Positions 12,530-24,588 of a stretch of DNA of 64,000 bases are shown here, in pieces; positions within the stretch are counted from its first letter, which is position 1; the number at the start of each line of letters is the position of its first letter. The stretch is taken from contig NW_027555009.1 in the NCBI RefSeq assembly GCF_964656455.1, forward strand, positions 62,001-126,000, written 5' to 3'. Under the pieces are notes generated by a model, which saw only the letters and a list, made by a program, of their open reading frames with translations, was not told the origin of the DNA and did no database searches. Both the position numbers and the translations under genes were made by a program. Source of the stretch: Halichoerus grypus. Taxonomy: Eukaryota; Chordata; Mammalia; Carnivora; Phocidae.

Positions 12530-13030
12530 CTTGAAGGATAGCTTTAGAGAACTAGAAGGGAAGAGGAGGAACCTTCTGGGTAGAAGTGAATAATGTTAGC
12601 AAAAGTATGAAAATTATAAACATGAAATATGAGGTAAGAGTGGGAAAATCAACTTAATTGGTATGAAAAGCTTATTTTAGGGATCATAAGGTTTTGTGGG
12701 GTTTTTTGATTTTTTAAATGATGGTCAGAGCAGGGCCAGATTTTGGAAGACCTAAACAGAAAAAAAAGAAGACAAATTTGAATTTGATAAGATGGGCAGT
12801 AGAGAGCCACTAAAGGGTTTTGAGCAGGGTAGTTGACATTGTTTCAGAAAGATTAGTCTGGCCACAGTATTTGGGACAGACATTGTGAAAGAGAGAATCA
12901 GAAGGAAGAAAGATGAAGTGATAAGGACTGGGATTTGGCGACAGTGGAGGATTAAAGAGAAAGAGGCAAAGTTGAGACTGGTGTCGAAGGAAATGAAGAC
13001 CTACTGATTGATATTTTCCTTCTTCCTCTT
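12530..13030. repeat. Possible old interspersed repeat, family not recognised
   Basis: Blocks such as 'AGAGAGCCACTAAAGGGTTT' followed by 'TGAGCAGGGTAGTTGACATT' resemble a phrase seen in many mammalian introns from a dispersed repeat. I cannot name the family with confidence. No coding potential is visible. Confidence 0.4.
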
Positions 13031-13674
13031 TCCCTCCAATCCTTGCTACGAGCCAAGTTTTGAAAACCTAAGTACATGAAAAAAGGTGCTATTAACAGAA
13101 AATCAGATGGTGTGCAAGGAAGCTAGTTTGGGAGGGGACAAATTGAGTCCCCTGTGTGAATAAGAGTATCTTTGGTTGTGGAAACTCTGTGGTAACAGTA
13201 ACTAAGTCATAATACACAGCGGTAATTTTTTCATATTATATTTTTCATTGAAAGATCATGAAACATTTCAGAAAATAACTTTTTGTTGTTGTTGCATTGA
13301 ATGTGAAGATTCTATGTTATGTCAAAAGTTTATAACAAAACCAAAAGTTGGTTTTCCTAAAGAGAAAACTTTGCCTTTTCCCGTGTCTCTCCATAGGCTC
13401 CCAGAATCCTTACAGAAACTCAAAATGTATCCGATATTTTTGTGTCTCTTCGTCAAATCCACTCAAAATAAGGGGCTGGATAACTATTTGCACTTAGAAT
13501 TTACTCTGTATTATAGGAAAATATTCTGGAAAAAAATGGTTATTAATTCTTGCTAAGTTAGTAGAAGTTATGAGAACAGGTAGAGTCAAGGATAGAGTCA
13601 AAGGCTGGGAACCAGTTCAGGAGCCTTATGGTATACCAAACCTGCATCAACATAGTTTAATACTTAGAAGTGTA

Positions 13675-13897
13675 TAGGCAGCTTAGTGATTAAGAGCCCA
13701 GGCTTTAGAGTCAGACAGTTTTTTGGGTCCAAGTAATTGTTTTTGGATGTGGTCAAATGCTTTTTCATGCTAACTCTCACGGAAATGATGGCACCTACTT
13801 ACTTCGTAGTGTTGCTATGAGGATTAAATGATTTAATCCTCTGTACTGTCCTGTCATATAGTAAATGTTCAGAAAATGCTCATTATTACTATATTTG
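13675..13897 (+). mobile_element. MIR, nearly complete
   Basis: It begins near 'GCAGCTTAGTGATTAAGAGC' (tRNA-like head) and continues through 'CTTTAGAGTCAGACAG'. It ends with 'TATGAGGATTAAATGATTTA' and 'TAGTAAATGTTCAGAAAATG'. Order and spacing are those of a MIR, with part of the core diverged. Confidence 0.8.
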
Positions 13898-14689
13898 ATC
13901 ATTCAGTATGTATTAATTAAATTTTTACTATGTGCCAGTCCCTGGGGTGTAATAGCAAAAGATGTATAGAGTCTCACAGACCCACAGTTTAATGGGGGAT
14001 GCAAACTACTAATAAGGTGCTTCTGCTATTGGGGACTCATTGGGCTTTGATAGCACAAGGGAAGGATTGCTAACTCACTGCAGCTTGGGCGGGGACAGTT
14101 TCTCCAAGGAAGTGACCTCTAATCTGAGATGGTCAGTCCTGGCCAAAAGAGAAACAGTGTTATGAACAGTGTGAGAGAGATGATTTTATCTGTTCTAACA
14201 TAGTTTTTGTCTTGTTTATAAAGAACAGTAGTACAGACCTTGAACTCTCCATGCACACCCATGATTAAGAACCAAATTCTTTTGGAATAACAGCTACTGA
14301 GACTGCACAGCTGCCACCTTGTGACAATCTCATTACATGCCCTTTATGATTTAATAAGCTAGATATTTTACCAAGTTTGTCCGAATGAGATGGGATACAG
14401 TTGTTGATAGTAATAGCTTGTTTCACCTCTCTTTTCTGAGTGTTTACATTTTCTTATTCTATTTGTCATAGGTCCCATGTTCCAGAACCTTAGTGTAGTA
14501 TTACTGATCCCTTGTTTTTGTCTGCATTTTATGGTATTTTCTGAAAGTTCAGCAAGTAGAGTTCTCTTAAGAAAGCTTAGTTATTCTTTATAAGAGCAAT
14601 GACTCATAGTGAAGGTACAAACAGCAAAAATGGAAAACTAGTAAAGGATACTGATTGAATGATATCTAATGGTAGCAACTCTTTTTTTC

Positions 14690-14729
14690 TTTTCTTTTCT
14701 TTTCTTTTCTTTTCTTTCTTTTCTTTCGC
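14690..14729 (+). repeat. (TTTTC)n pyrimidine microsatellite
   Basis: This is a tandem TTTTC tract with one irregular TTTC, on the + strand of the intron. Confidence 0.9.
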
Positions 14730-15388
14730 ATTGTCTGGGAAAAAAATACTCCAGTTTTGATGAGATAAGAATAGTGTCTTCTCCCAGATATTAGGTTTTT
14801 CAGAAGAGAAATAACTAGATTAGAATAATATTGAGTTTAAGGTTTTCTAATGAAATTATGTGAGAATGCATGGAATCTTGACCATTTTATGATTCTCAGT
14901 CTTTAGTTTCCTCCATTTCCCTGAATATCTTTATATGACCTAATATTGCATTGCAGCTATTTTATGACTCAAAGTGACATGAGATATAACTTTATACTGA
15001 AAAATGAGAACCTCATTCAATTGTAACTATTAGTAGAATTTAGACAAAAAAATAGAATTTTTTGATCAACTAGTAGACCCAAGTAAATATTTCACCTGCT
15101 TTTTTGTTTGAAAAAACTTCAAGGTGTGTAATATCTTTAAAAAGTGGTAACTTAAATTAAAAAGGTGCATCATAAAAGTGTTATGCTGTATTTTACTTGG
15201 TTAATTTGATTTTAAAATACGTGCATTGTTGGGAAGCTTGGGAAGATGGTGGAGTAGCAGGACCCTAAGTTCACCCCATCCCATGTTGACAACTAGATAT
15301 CACTCACATCGATGTAAATACGCTAGAGGGCAATCCAAAGATGGGCAGAACAAACTCCACAACTAAATGTAAAGAAGCTGCATCTGAG

Positions 15389-15578
15389 GGGGTGCCTGGG
15401 TGGCTCAGTCAGTTAAGTGTCTGCCTTCAGCTCAGGTCATGATCTCAGGGTCCTGGGATCAAGTGCCATGTCGGGCTCTCTGCTCAGTGGGGAGTTTGCT
15501 TCTCCCTCTCATTCTCCCTCTGTGCTTTCCCTCTCTCTTTTTCTCTCTCAAATAAATAAATGAACTCTTTAAAGAAAA
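15389..15578 (+). mobile_element. CanSINE nested in L1 5' region
   Basis: This is a sense CanSINE (GGGGTGCCTGGGTGGCTCAG) with an A-rich end. The duplications are AAAGAAGCTGCATCTGAG (15371-15388) and AAAAAGCTGCATCTGAG (15579-15595). Confidence 0.93.
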
Positions 15579-16611
15579 AAAAAGCTGCATCTGAGAGGTT
15601 ACCAAGGGTAGAAACAGTGGTTGGGAGCTGCCCACAGGAGGGAGGGAGCTACGGGTGTAGAGAGGGGAAAGAAAACAGTCTCTCACACTAGGGATCCCAA
15701 ACCATAACATCTGGCTTTGAAAACCAGAGGGGCTGAATTCCATGAGTTTGTATAAATCACAGGATTTGGAGTCTGGAGCTTAAAAAGTCAGCTGACTCAG
15801 CACCGGGCAAGATGGAAGAGTGAGTGATAGCTGGATCCTGCCTTTAAAGATACAGCAGCCCATAGAGAGGCAACATAGAAATGACAGTTTGCATAGTGCC
15901 TGGGACAAACAAGAGGAAGATATGTTTATACTGATTTTGAGTGTGTTAGGGAACTTCTCTGGGAACAAAGGAGGTGGCAGGCACCATTTTCCTCCCCTGC
16001 TGCCCAGCATAAACACAGGGCCACCTGTGGGCAGCACTGTGCAGACACTTGCTACCTAACCTGCTAGCAGTGTGCCTTGCCCATGTGTTCTCCTGAGGAC
16101 TGGCACACTCCAAGCATGCTGACCTCAGCCCTTAGCTCACCTGATGTCTTCTCAGAGCTCGCAGCCTGTGTCTCACTAACACCACAGAAAGCAAGCAAAG
16201 CCCACAACAGATACAGAGTCAATGAAGATGTCTGGACTGAAAGAAAAAGCGACTCAGACACAACACAAGCAACACAAACAGGAGATTCCCCTGAAGTGCC
16301 AGGTTCTGGTGAACAGGGGACACTATACTGCAGAGCAGTACAGGACCTCTTCTTCATGAAGCCATTACTTTCAAGAGCAGAAGGTGTAGCTGACTTTCCT
16401 AACAAAGAGAAACTGACACAGATAGACAAAATGAGGAAACAGAGGAATATGTCCCAAATGAAAAAACAGGACAAAATCACAGCAGGAGATTAAGTGAAAC
16501 AGAAAAAAGTAAGATGTTTGATAAAGAATTTAAAGTAATGCTCATAAAGATAGTGGACTTCAGAAAAGGGTGGAGGACATCAGTGAAACTCTTGACAAAG
16601 AGATAAAAAAT

Positions 16612-16814
16612 GGGTGCCTGGATGGCTCAGTCATTAAGTGCCTGCCTTCAGCTCAGGTCATGATCCCAGGGTCCTGGGATTGAGCCCTGCATCGGGCTCC
16701 CTGCTTGGCAGGAAGCCTGCTTCTCCCTCTCCCACTCCCCCTGCTTGTGTTCCCTCTCTTGCTGTGTCTCTCTCTGTCAAACAAATAAATAAATAAACTC
16801 TTTAAAAAAAAGAG
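16612..16814 (+). mobile_element. CanSINE nested in L1 ORF1 region
   Basis: This is a sense CanSINE (GGGTGCCTGGATGGCTCAGT) with an A-rich tail. The short duplication AGAGATAAAAAAT lies at 16599-16611 and 16815-16827. It splits the L1 ORF1 remnant. Confidence 0.92.
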
Positions 16815-17220
16815 AGAGATAAAAAATAACGTATCAGAGGTGAAGAACTCGATAAATGAAATTAAAAATACAATAGATGGAATAAATAAACAGTAGGCTA
16901 CAGGAAGCAGAGGAGTCTGTAAGTGACCTGGAGGATAGAGTAATGGAAAGCAATCAAGCTGAACAGGTGAGAGACAAATAAATACTACGTAATGAGAATA
17001 GACTTAGAAAATTCAGTGACTCCATCAAGCATAAGAGAGAAAGGGGGACAGAAAATGTATTTGAAGAAGTAAGAGCTGAAAACTTCCCACATCATGGGAG
17101 GGAAACAGAGATCCTGATTCAGGGGCACAGAAATCCCCCTGTTAGGATTCAACCTAAGGAGGTACACACCAAGACACATAGTAATTAAAATGGTAAAAAA
17201 TAGTGATAAACGAAGAATTT

Positions 17221-17423
17221 TATTTTATTTTATTTAAAGATTTTATTTATTTGACACAGAGAGAGAGATAGCGAGAGCAGGAACACAAGCAGGGGGAGTA
17301 GGAGAGGGAGAAGCAGGCTTCCCACCAGGCAGGGAGCCCGATGCAGGGCTCAATCCCAGGATCCTGGGATCATGACCTGAGCCAAAGGCTGACACTTAAC
17401 GACCGAGCCACCCAGGTGCGCCA
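17221..17423 (-). mobile_element. CanSINE nested in L1 ORF1 region
   Basis: This is an antisense CanSINE: A-rich tail seen as TTTTATTT at the left, head (GGCGCACCTGGGTGGCTCGG on the minus strand) at the right. It is flanked by GAAGAATTTTA and AAAGAATTTTA. Confidence 0.92.
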
Positions 17424-17952
17424 GGAAAGAATTTTAAAGATTGTAAAAAAAAAAAAGATGGTTACATATACAGGAAACCCCATAAGGCTATCAGTTGATT
17501 TTTCAGCAGAAACGTTGCAGACCAGAAGGGACTGGTATGATATATTGAAAGTGCTCAAAGGGAAAAATTGGAAGCCAAGAATATTCTATCCAGCAAGGCT
17601 GTCATTCAGATTAGAAGGAATTTCCCAGACAAACAAAAGTTAAAAGAATTCATGACCACTAAACCAGCCCTACAAGAAATGCTAAGGGGGGCTTTGTAAG
17701 AGGAAAACAAAAATCATAAGTAAGAGTAAGAAAAAACAGGAAGTACAAAAACAACAAAAAAATAAGTATATCTATAAAAATCAGTCAAGAGAAGCACAAA
17801 ATAAAAGGATGTAAAATATGATACCAAATATCTGAAATGTGGAGAGGAGAGGAGTAAAATTAAGCAACCATTAGCTGAACATAGACTGCTATATGCGGAA
17901 GATGTTATATATAAACCTAACGGTAACTACAAGTCAAAAACAGTAATAAATT

Positions 17953-18526
17953 GAATGAGATCTTGCCATTTGCAACAACGTGGATGGAACTGGAGGGTAT
18001 TATGCTGAGCGAAATAAGTCAAACAGAGAAAGACATGTATCATATGACCTCACTGATATGAGGAATTCTTAATCTCAGGAAACAAACTGAGGGTTGCTGG
18101 AGTGGGGGGGGGTGGGAGGGATGGGGTGACTGGGTGATGGACACTGGGGAGGGTATGTGCTCTGGTAAGCGCTGTGAATTGTGCAAGACTGTTGAATCTC
18201 AGATCTGTACCTCTGAAACAAATAATGCAATATATGTTAAGAAAGAAAAAAAGAAGAAGAAGAATGTAGCAGGAGGGGAAGAATGAAGGGGGAGAAATCG
18301 GAGGGGGAGAAGAACCATGAGAGACGATGGACTCTGAAAAACAAACTGAGGGTTCTAGAGGGGAGGGGGGTGGGAGGATGGGTTAGCCTGGTGATGGGTA
18401 TTGAGGAGGGCACGTTCTGCATGGAGCACTGGGTGTTATGCACAAACAATGAATCATGGAACACTATATCTAAAACTAATGATGTAATGTATGGGGATTA
18501 ACATAACAATAAAAAAATTAAAAAAA
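17953..18526 (+). mobile_element. Young 5'-truncated LINE-1 nested in the older L1
   Basis: It starts in the last codons of ORF2 ('GAATGAGATCTTGCCATTTG') and runs through a G-rich 3' UTR to an AATAAA-containing A-rich tail near 18526. The target sequence ACAGTAATAAATT occurs at 17940-17952 and again at about 18527-18541. It belongs to the same subfamily as the L1 in the satellite units (shown there on the opposite strand) and is very similar to it base by base. Confidence 0.9.
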
Positions 18527-20817
18527 AACAGTAATAAATTAAAAAAAAAACAATAAGGAATCCAAATATTTTGCTAAAGAAAGCCAACAAATCATGAAAG
18601 AAGAGAGCAAGAGAAGAAAGGAACAGAGAGGAACTATCAAAATAACCATAAGTCAAGTAACAAAATGGCAATAAATACATACATATCAATAATTACTTTG
18701 AATGTACATGGACTAAATGCTCCAATCATGGCACATGATGACAGAATGGATAAAAAAGCAAGACCCATCTACATGCTGCCTGCCAGAGACTCATTTCAGA
18801 CCTAAGGACATATGCAGACTGAAAGTGAAGGGATAGAGAAACATCTATCATGCAAATGGAAGTGAAAAGGTAGCCTGAGTAGCAAGTTATATCGACAAAA
18901 TAGACTTTCATACAAGGACTGTAAAAAGGGACAAAGGACACTGTATGAACAATACAATCCAACAAGAAGATATAAAAATTGTAAATATTTATGAATCCAA
19001 CTTGGGAGCACCCAAATAAATACATAAAGCAGTTAATAACAAACATAAAGAAAATGATCAATAGTAATACAATAATAGTAGGGTACTTCAACACTTCACT
19101 TACATCAATAGACAGATCATTCAAACAAAATCAACAAAGAAACAGTGGTTTTGAATGACATATTGGCCCAGATGGATCTAACAGATATAGTCAGAACATT
19201 CCATCCTAAGACAGCAGAATACACATTCTTTTCAAATGTACATGGAGCATTCTCCAGAATAGATCACATATTAGGCCACAAAACAAGTCTCAACAAATTC
19301 AGAAAACTTGAAGTTATAAAAATACATCTTTTCTGACCACAATGGTATGAAACTAGAAATCAAGCACAAGAAAAAACATGAAAAGCACATAAATACATGG
19401 AGGTTAAATAACATACTACTAAACAATGAATGAGTAAATCAAGAAATCAAAGAGGAAATAAAAAATACATGGAGAGAAATGAAAATGCAAACACAATAGT
19501 CCAAAATCTGGGATATAGCAAAAGCTGTTCTAAGAGGGAAGTTTATAGCAATATAGGCCTACCTCAAGAAGCAAGAAAAATCCTAAATAAACAACCAATC
19601 TAACCTTACATCTAAAGGAACTAGAGAAAGAACAACAAACAAAGCCACAAGCCAGTAGAAGGTAGGAAATAATAAAGATTAGAGCAGAAATAAAGTAGAA
19701 ACTAAAAAAACAATAGAACAAATCAGTGAAACCAGGAGCCAGTTCTTTGAAAAATCAACAAAATCATAAGCCTTTAGCCAGATTCATAAAAAGACAGAGA
19801 GGACTCAAGTAAATAAAATTAGAAATGAAAGGGGAGAAGTAACAACCGAAGCACAGAAATCAAAAAGATTGTAGGAGAATGTTAACCTATGTCCCAGCAA
19901 ACAAAAGTCCAGGACCAGATGGTTTCACAAGGGGATTCTACCAAACATTTAAAGAAGAGTTAACACCTGTTCTCAAACTATTCCAAAAAATAGAAAAGGA
20001 AAACTTCTTAATTTATTCTATGAAGTCAACATTACCCTGATACCAAAGCTAGATAAAGACACTACAAAAAAAGAGAAATACAGGCCAATATCTCTTTCTG
20101 AACATAGATGCAAAAATTTTCAACAAAATACTAGCAAACTGAACCCAACAATACATTAAAAATTCATTCACCAGAATCAAGTGGAATTTATTCCTGGGGT
20201 GCAAGGGTGGTTCAGTATTCACAAGTCAATCAATGTGATTCATCACATCAATAAAAGAAGGAATAAAAACCAAATGATCATTTTAATGGATGCAGAAAAA
20301 GCATTTTAGAATATAAAACATCCATTCATGATAAAAACCCTCAGCAAAGTGGGATTAGAGGGAACATCTCAACATAATAAAAGCCATAAATGAAAAACCC
20401 ACAGCTAACATAATATTCAATGGTGAAAAACCGAGAGCATTTCCCCTAAGGTCAGGAACAAGACAAGGATGTCCACTCTCACCACTCATATTTAACGTAG
20501 TACTGGAAGTCCTAGCCACAGTGATCAGAAAAGAGGAAGGAAGAAGTAAAACTTTTTCTATGTGCAGATGACATGATACTATATATGGAAAACCTTAAAG
20601 ACTCCACCAAAAAGCTATTAGAACTGATAAATGAATTCAGTAAGATTGCATGATACCAAATCAACATATAGAAATTCATGGTATTTTTATATACTAATAA
20701 GCAACAGAAAGAGAAATTAAGAAAGCAATTCCATTTACAATTGCACCAAAGGTAATAAAATATCTAGGAATAAACTTAACCAAGGAGGTGAAAGACTTGT
20801 GTAAAAATATATAAATT

Positions 20818-20911
20818 ATCTTTTATCAATGTTTTATAGTTTATATTTTATATATATATTATATATAGTTTATATATTTATAAACAGTATTCATAAACAT
20901 TGATAAAAGAT
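20818..20911. repeat. Inverted duplication (hairpin) inside L1 ORF2
   Basis: The 17-bp arms ATCTTTTATCAATGTTT (20818-20834) and AAACATTGATAAAAGAT (20895-20911) are perfect reverse complements around a 60-bp loop that is itself AT-rich and partly palindromic. The right arm is normal L1 ORF2 sequence. The left arm is an inverted copy of it. Confidence 0.9.
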
Positions 20912-22207
20912 GTTGCTGTTTCTACACAAACAAGTGGAAAGATAATCTGTGCTCATGGATTGGAAGAACAAATATTGTAAAAGTGTCCATACTACACAAA
21001 TGTATACAATCTACAGATTTAATGTTATCCCTATCGAAATACCAACAACATTTTTCACAGAACTGGAACAAAGAATCCTAAAATTTGTATGGAACCACAA
21101 AGACCCCGAATAGCCAGAGCAATTTTGAAAAAGAAAAGCAAAGTTGGAGATGTCACAATTCCAGACTTCAACTTATACTACAAAGCTTTAGTAATCAAAA
21201 CAAGCATGGTACTAGCACAAAAATAGGCACATAGATCAATGGAACAGAATAGAAAACCAGAGGTAAACTCACAATTATATGGTCAGTTAATCTTCGACAA
21301 AGCAGGAAAGAATATCCAGTGGGAAAAAGACAGCCTCTTCAACAAATGGTGTTGAGAAAAGTGGACAGCAACATGCAAAAGAATGAAACTGGCCCACTGG
21401 CTTACACCATACACAAAGCTAAATTCCAAATGGATTAAGGACCTAAATGTGAGACATAAAACCGTAAAAATCCTAGAAGAGAGCACAGGCAGTAACTTCT
21501 CTGATATCGGACATAGCAACTTTTTTCTAGATATGTCTCCTGAGGCAAGGGAAGCAAAAGCAAAAATAAAACTATTGGGACTACATCAAATAAAAAGCTT
21601 CTGCACAGCAAAGGTAATAATCAACAAAACTAAAAGACGGCCTATGGGATGGGAAAAGATATTTGCAAATGACATATCTGATAAAGGGTTAGTATCCAGA
21701 ATTATAAAGAACTTCTATAACTCGATGCCTGAAAAACAACTAATTCAATTTAAAAATGAGCAGACAAGATGAACGAACATTTCTCCAAAGAAGACATCCA
21801 GATGTCCAACGGACACATGAAAAGATACTCACCATCAGTGATCATCAGGGAACTGCAAAGCAAAACTGCAATGAGCTATCACCTCACACCTGGCAGAATG
21901 GCTAAAATCAACAACACAGGAAACAACAGGTGTTGGCAAGGATGTGGAGAAATAGGAACCCTCTTGCACTATTTGTGGGAATGCAAACTGACGCAGCCAT
22001 GCTGGAAAACAGTATGGGGATTCCCCAGAAAGTTGAAAATGGAACTACCCTACAACCTAGTACTCACAGTACTGGGTATTTACCCAAAAAATACAGAAAC
22101 ACTAATTCACAGAGACACTACGTGTACCCTCTGTTTATTGCAGCATTATTTACAATAGCTAAATTATGGAAGCAGCCCAAGTGTCCATCAATAGGATAAA
22201 GAAGAGG

Positions 22208-22243
22208 TTTTATACACACACACACATACACATATACACACAA
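22208..22243 (+). repeat. CA/TA-rich microsatellite in L1 ORF2 3' end
   Basis: An alternating 'CACACACA', 'CATA' and 'TACACA' tract lies just before the conserved 'CAATGGAATATT' of ORF2. The same site bears dinucleotide arrays in the other L1 copies here. Confidence 0.85.
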
Positions 22244-22763
22244 TGGAATATTGAGCCACAAAAAAGAATAAAATCTTGCCATTTGCAACAACATGGATGA
22301 GCTAAAGAGTATAATGCTAAGCAAAATAAGCCAGCTAGAGAAGGACAAATACCGTATTATTTTACTCATATGTGGAATTTAGGAAACAAAACAAATGAGC
22401 AAAGGAAAAAAAATGAGAGAGAGAGACAAACGAAGAAATAGACTCTTAACTACAGAGAACACACTGATGGTTACCAGAGGGTAGGTGGGTGGGGGATGGG
22501 TGAAATAGGTGAAGGAGATTAATAGTACACTTATCTTGATAAACACTGAATAATGTTGAGTCAGTGTATTATGCACCTGAAACTAATATAACACTGTATG
22601 TTAACTATGCTGGAACTAAAATAGAAAACTTAATAGAAGAATTTATTGCATTATTAAAGAAATGGCTGTCAGCATTTTCTTATAAAGGATAAGATTTTAT
22701 TTAAATTTTGAAAAACATTATTTCAAATGATAAGGTACTCTCCAAAATGTATTTGTATATTAA

Positions 22764-23000
<237 letters not shown>

Positions 23001-23523
23001 TAAGTTTTTTATCTTGATATTTAGCACACTGTGTTACTGTTTTATATGATATTTGTACTTTGCCAAGGTGTTTTATTTTCTTTTCAGTAATGATATACAT
23101 ATATATCATATCTATCTTTTTTTTTTTTTATCAGAAACAGTGCATAGAGTTTTATAAAAGGCACATAATGGCAAGTCAGTGTTATTTATTATTTTTGTCT
23201 GGACTATAGACCAACATATGCCTTTAGAATAGATTTATATGAACTTGTAATAGTTTTCTATGTCAAACTAGACACAGTTGTAGGAGGCTAGAATGGGGAA
23301 CTTTAGGAAACAGGTTAATATGTGCTAATCAAATATTCCAAATGTGGAAAGGAGAAAGAAAAGTTCTGGGGCACATTCAAGAAGATAGAGGAATAATAAG
23401 GAGCAAACCTTACATAAATGTTTTTTGTAAGAGTAGAAATTTTCAGGGCTTTGGAAATGGAATAAAACATCTTTATTTGTATATTATACAAAGAAGTCTG
23501 AATTTCATACAAATAGTATTTGG

Positions 23524-23687
23524 TTTTTTTGGTTTTTTTTTTTAACTTTGTCCTTTTTTTGTTGTTGTTATGTTAGTCACCATACAATACATCATTAGTT
23601 TTTGATGTAGTGATCCACGATCCATTGTTTTCGTATAACATCCAGAGCTCCACGCAATATGTGCCCTCCTTAATACCCATCACTGGG
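23524..23687 (-). mobile_element. LINE-1 3' end fragment (antisense)
   Basis: It has poly(T) at the left, then 'TTATGTTAGTCACCATACAA', 'GATCCATTGTTTTCGTATAA' and 'GTGCCCTCCTTAATACCCAT'. It is homologous to the 3' UTR of the L1 in the satellite array and strongly 5'-truncated. Confidence 0.85.
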
Positions 23688-23859
23688 CTATTTCAAGTAT
23701 AGGAATTATACTTCTATATAATATTAAAATACATCTATAATTAATAGAAAATTTAGTGATTTAAAATTAGAACATCAGTTAATAAAAATAATCTTTGTAG
23801 TGATATTTTAGAGAGTGTTGAATGAATAGCCAATATAGAAAGTTAGGGATCAGTTATGG

Positions 23860-24085
23860 GAAGCTGAAGCCAATAAATCAGACCTTAGACTCTCATTTCA
23901 CCCCTGCTGGCTTTGTGACTTTGGGCAAGTGATTTAACCACTCTGGACCCTAAAGTCCTCATCTGTTAACTTGGGTTAATGATCTCTGTTATGGAGTGTT
24001 GCGTCCATTAAATGAAATAACATGTGAGTTGCCTCACGTACATGAGCACAGAGTAGGTGCTCAAAATTTTTACTGTATTTAAAGA
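23860..24085 (+). mobile_element. MIR, nearly complete
   Basis: The sequence 'GCTGGCTTTGTGACTTTGGG' then 'CAAGTGATTTAACCACTCTG', 'CCTCATCTGTTAACTTGGGT', and finally 'GAGTAGGTGCTCAAAATTTT' follows the MIR consensus from core to 3' end. Confidence 0.85.
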
Positions 24086-24179
24086 CTTTGTCTTCATTTT
24101 AGTATACAGCACATACAGAAGGTAAGAGGGAGGGAAGGAATAACAGATGGCAGGAATAATTGTGGTAGTAAACTTTTAA

Positions 24180-24390
24180 AAAAAATTTATGTATATCCTT
24201 TTTTTTATCATGATAAGTGCACTCCTTAATCCCCATCACCTGTTTCACCCATATCCCTAACTACCTCCCCTCTGATAATCAGCAGTTTGTTCTCTGTAGT
24301 TAAGAGTCTGTTTCTTGATTAGTTTCTCTCTTTTTTTTTCCCTTTGCTCATTTGTTTCCTAAATTCCACATATGAGTAATACGGTTGAAT

Positions 24391-24437
<47 letters not shown>

Positions 24438-24588
24438 CCACCTCTTCTTTATCCATTCATTGATTGAAATGGGCTGCTTCCATAATTTGGCTATTGTAAA
24501 TAATGTTGCAATAAACATAGAGATGCATATGTCCGTTTGAATTAGTGTTTTGTAATTTTTGGGTAAATAGCCACTAGTGAGATTGGTA
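24180..24588 (-). mobile_element. LINE-1 3' fragment (antisense)
   Basis: On the minus strand it encodes the end of ORF2 and the 3' UTR. The visible blocks on + are 'CTTAATCCCCATCACCTGTT', 'CTCATTTGTTTCCTAAATTC' and 'TATTGTAAATAATGTTGCAA'. A long (TG)n tract interrupts it at the ORF2 site where the other copies carry TA or CA repeats. Confidence 0.9.
24396..24434 (+). repeat. (TG)n microsatellite
   Basis: An uninterrupted TG tract of about 19 repeats lies inside the antisense L1 fragment. Confidence 0.95.

Larger units (their letters stand above)
15230..22632 (+). mobile_element. Degraded, nearly full-length LINE-1 (sense) with nested insertions
   Basis: A start resembling an L1 5' end (GGGAAGCTTGGGAAGATGGT, about 15230) leads into a 5' non-coding region, ORF1 remnants (about 16430-17710) and ORF2 remnants (about 18660-22200). 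It ends in the 3' UTR with 'TGGAACTAAAATAGAAAACT' near 22630. In ORF2 the reverse-transcriptase signature Ala-Asp-Asp is encoded at 20564-20572, within context [10 protein letters not shown]. Near the C-terminus an open stretch (21769-22158) carries the Cys motif ([13 protein letters not shown]). Many stops and frameshifts break both frames, so it is dead. Three CanSINEs, a younger L1 and an inverted duplication lie inside. The orientation is the same as TMEM135. Confidence 0.9.

Noticed and set aside
16064..16493. 138-codon open frames on both strands
   Set aside because: They lie in the 5' region and ORF1 start of the degraded L1 and are not a separate gene.
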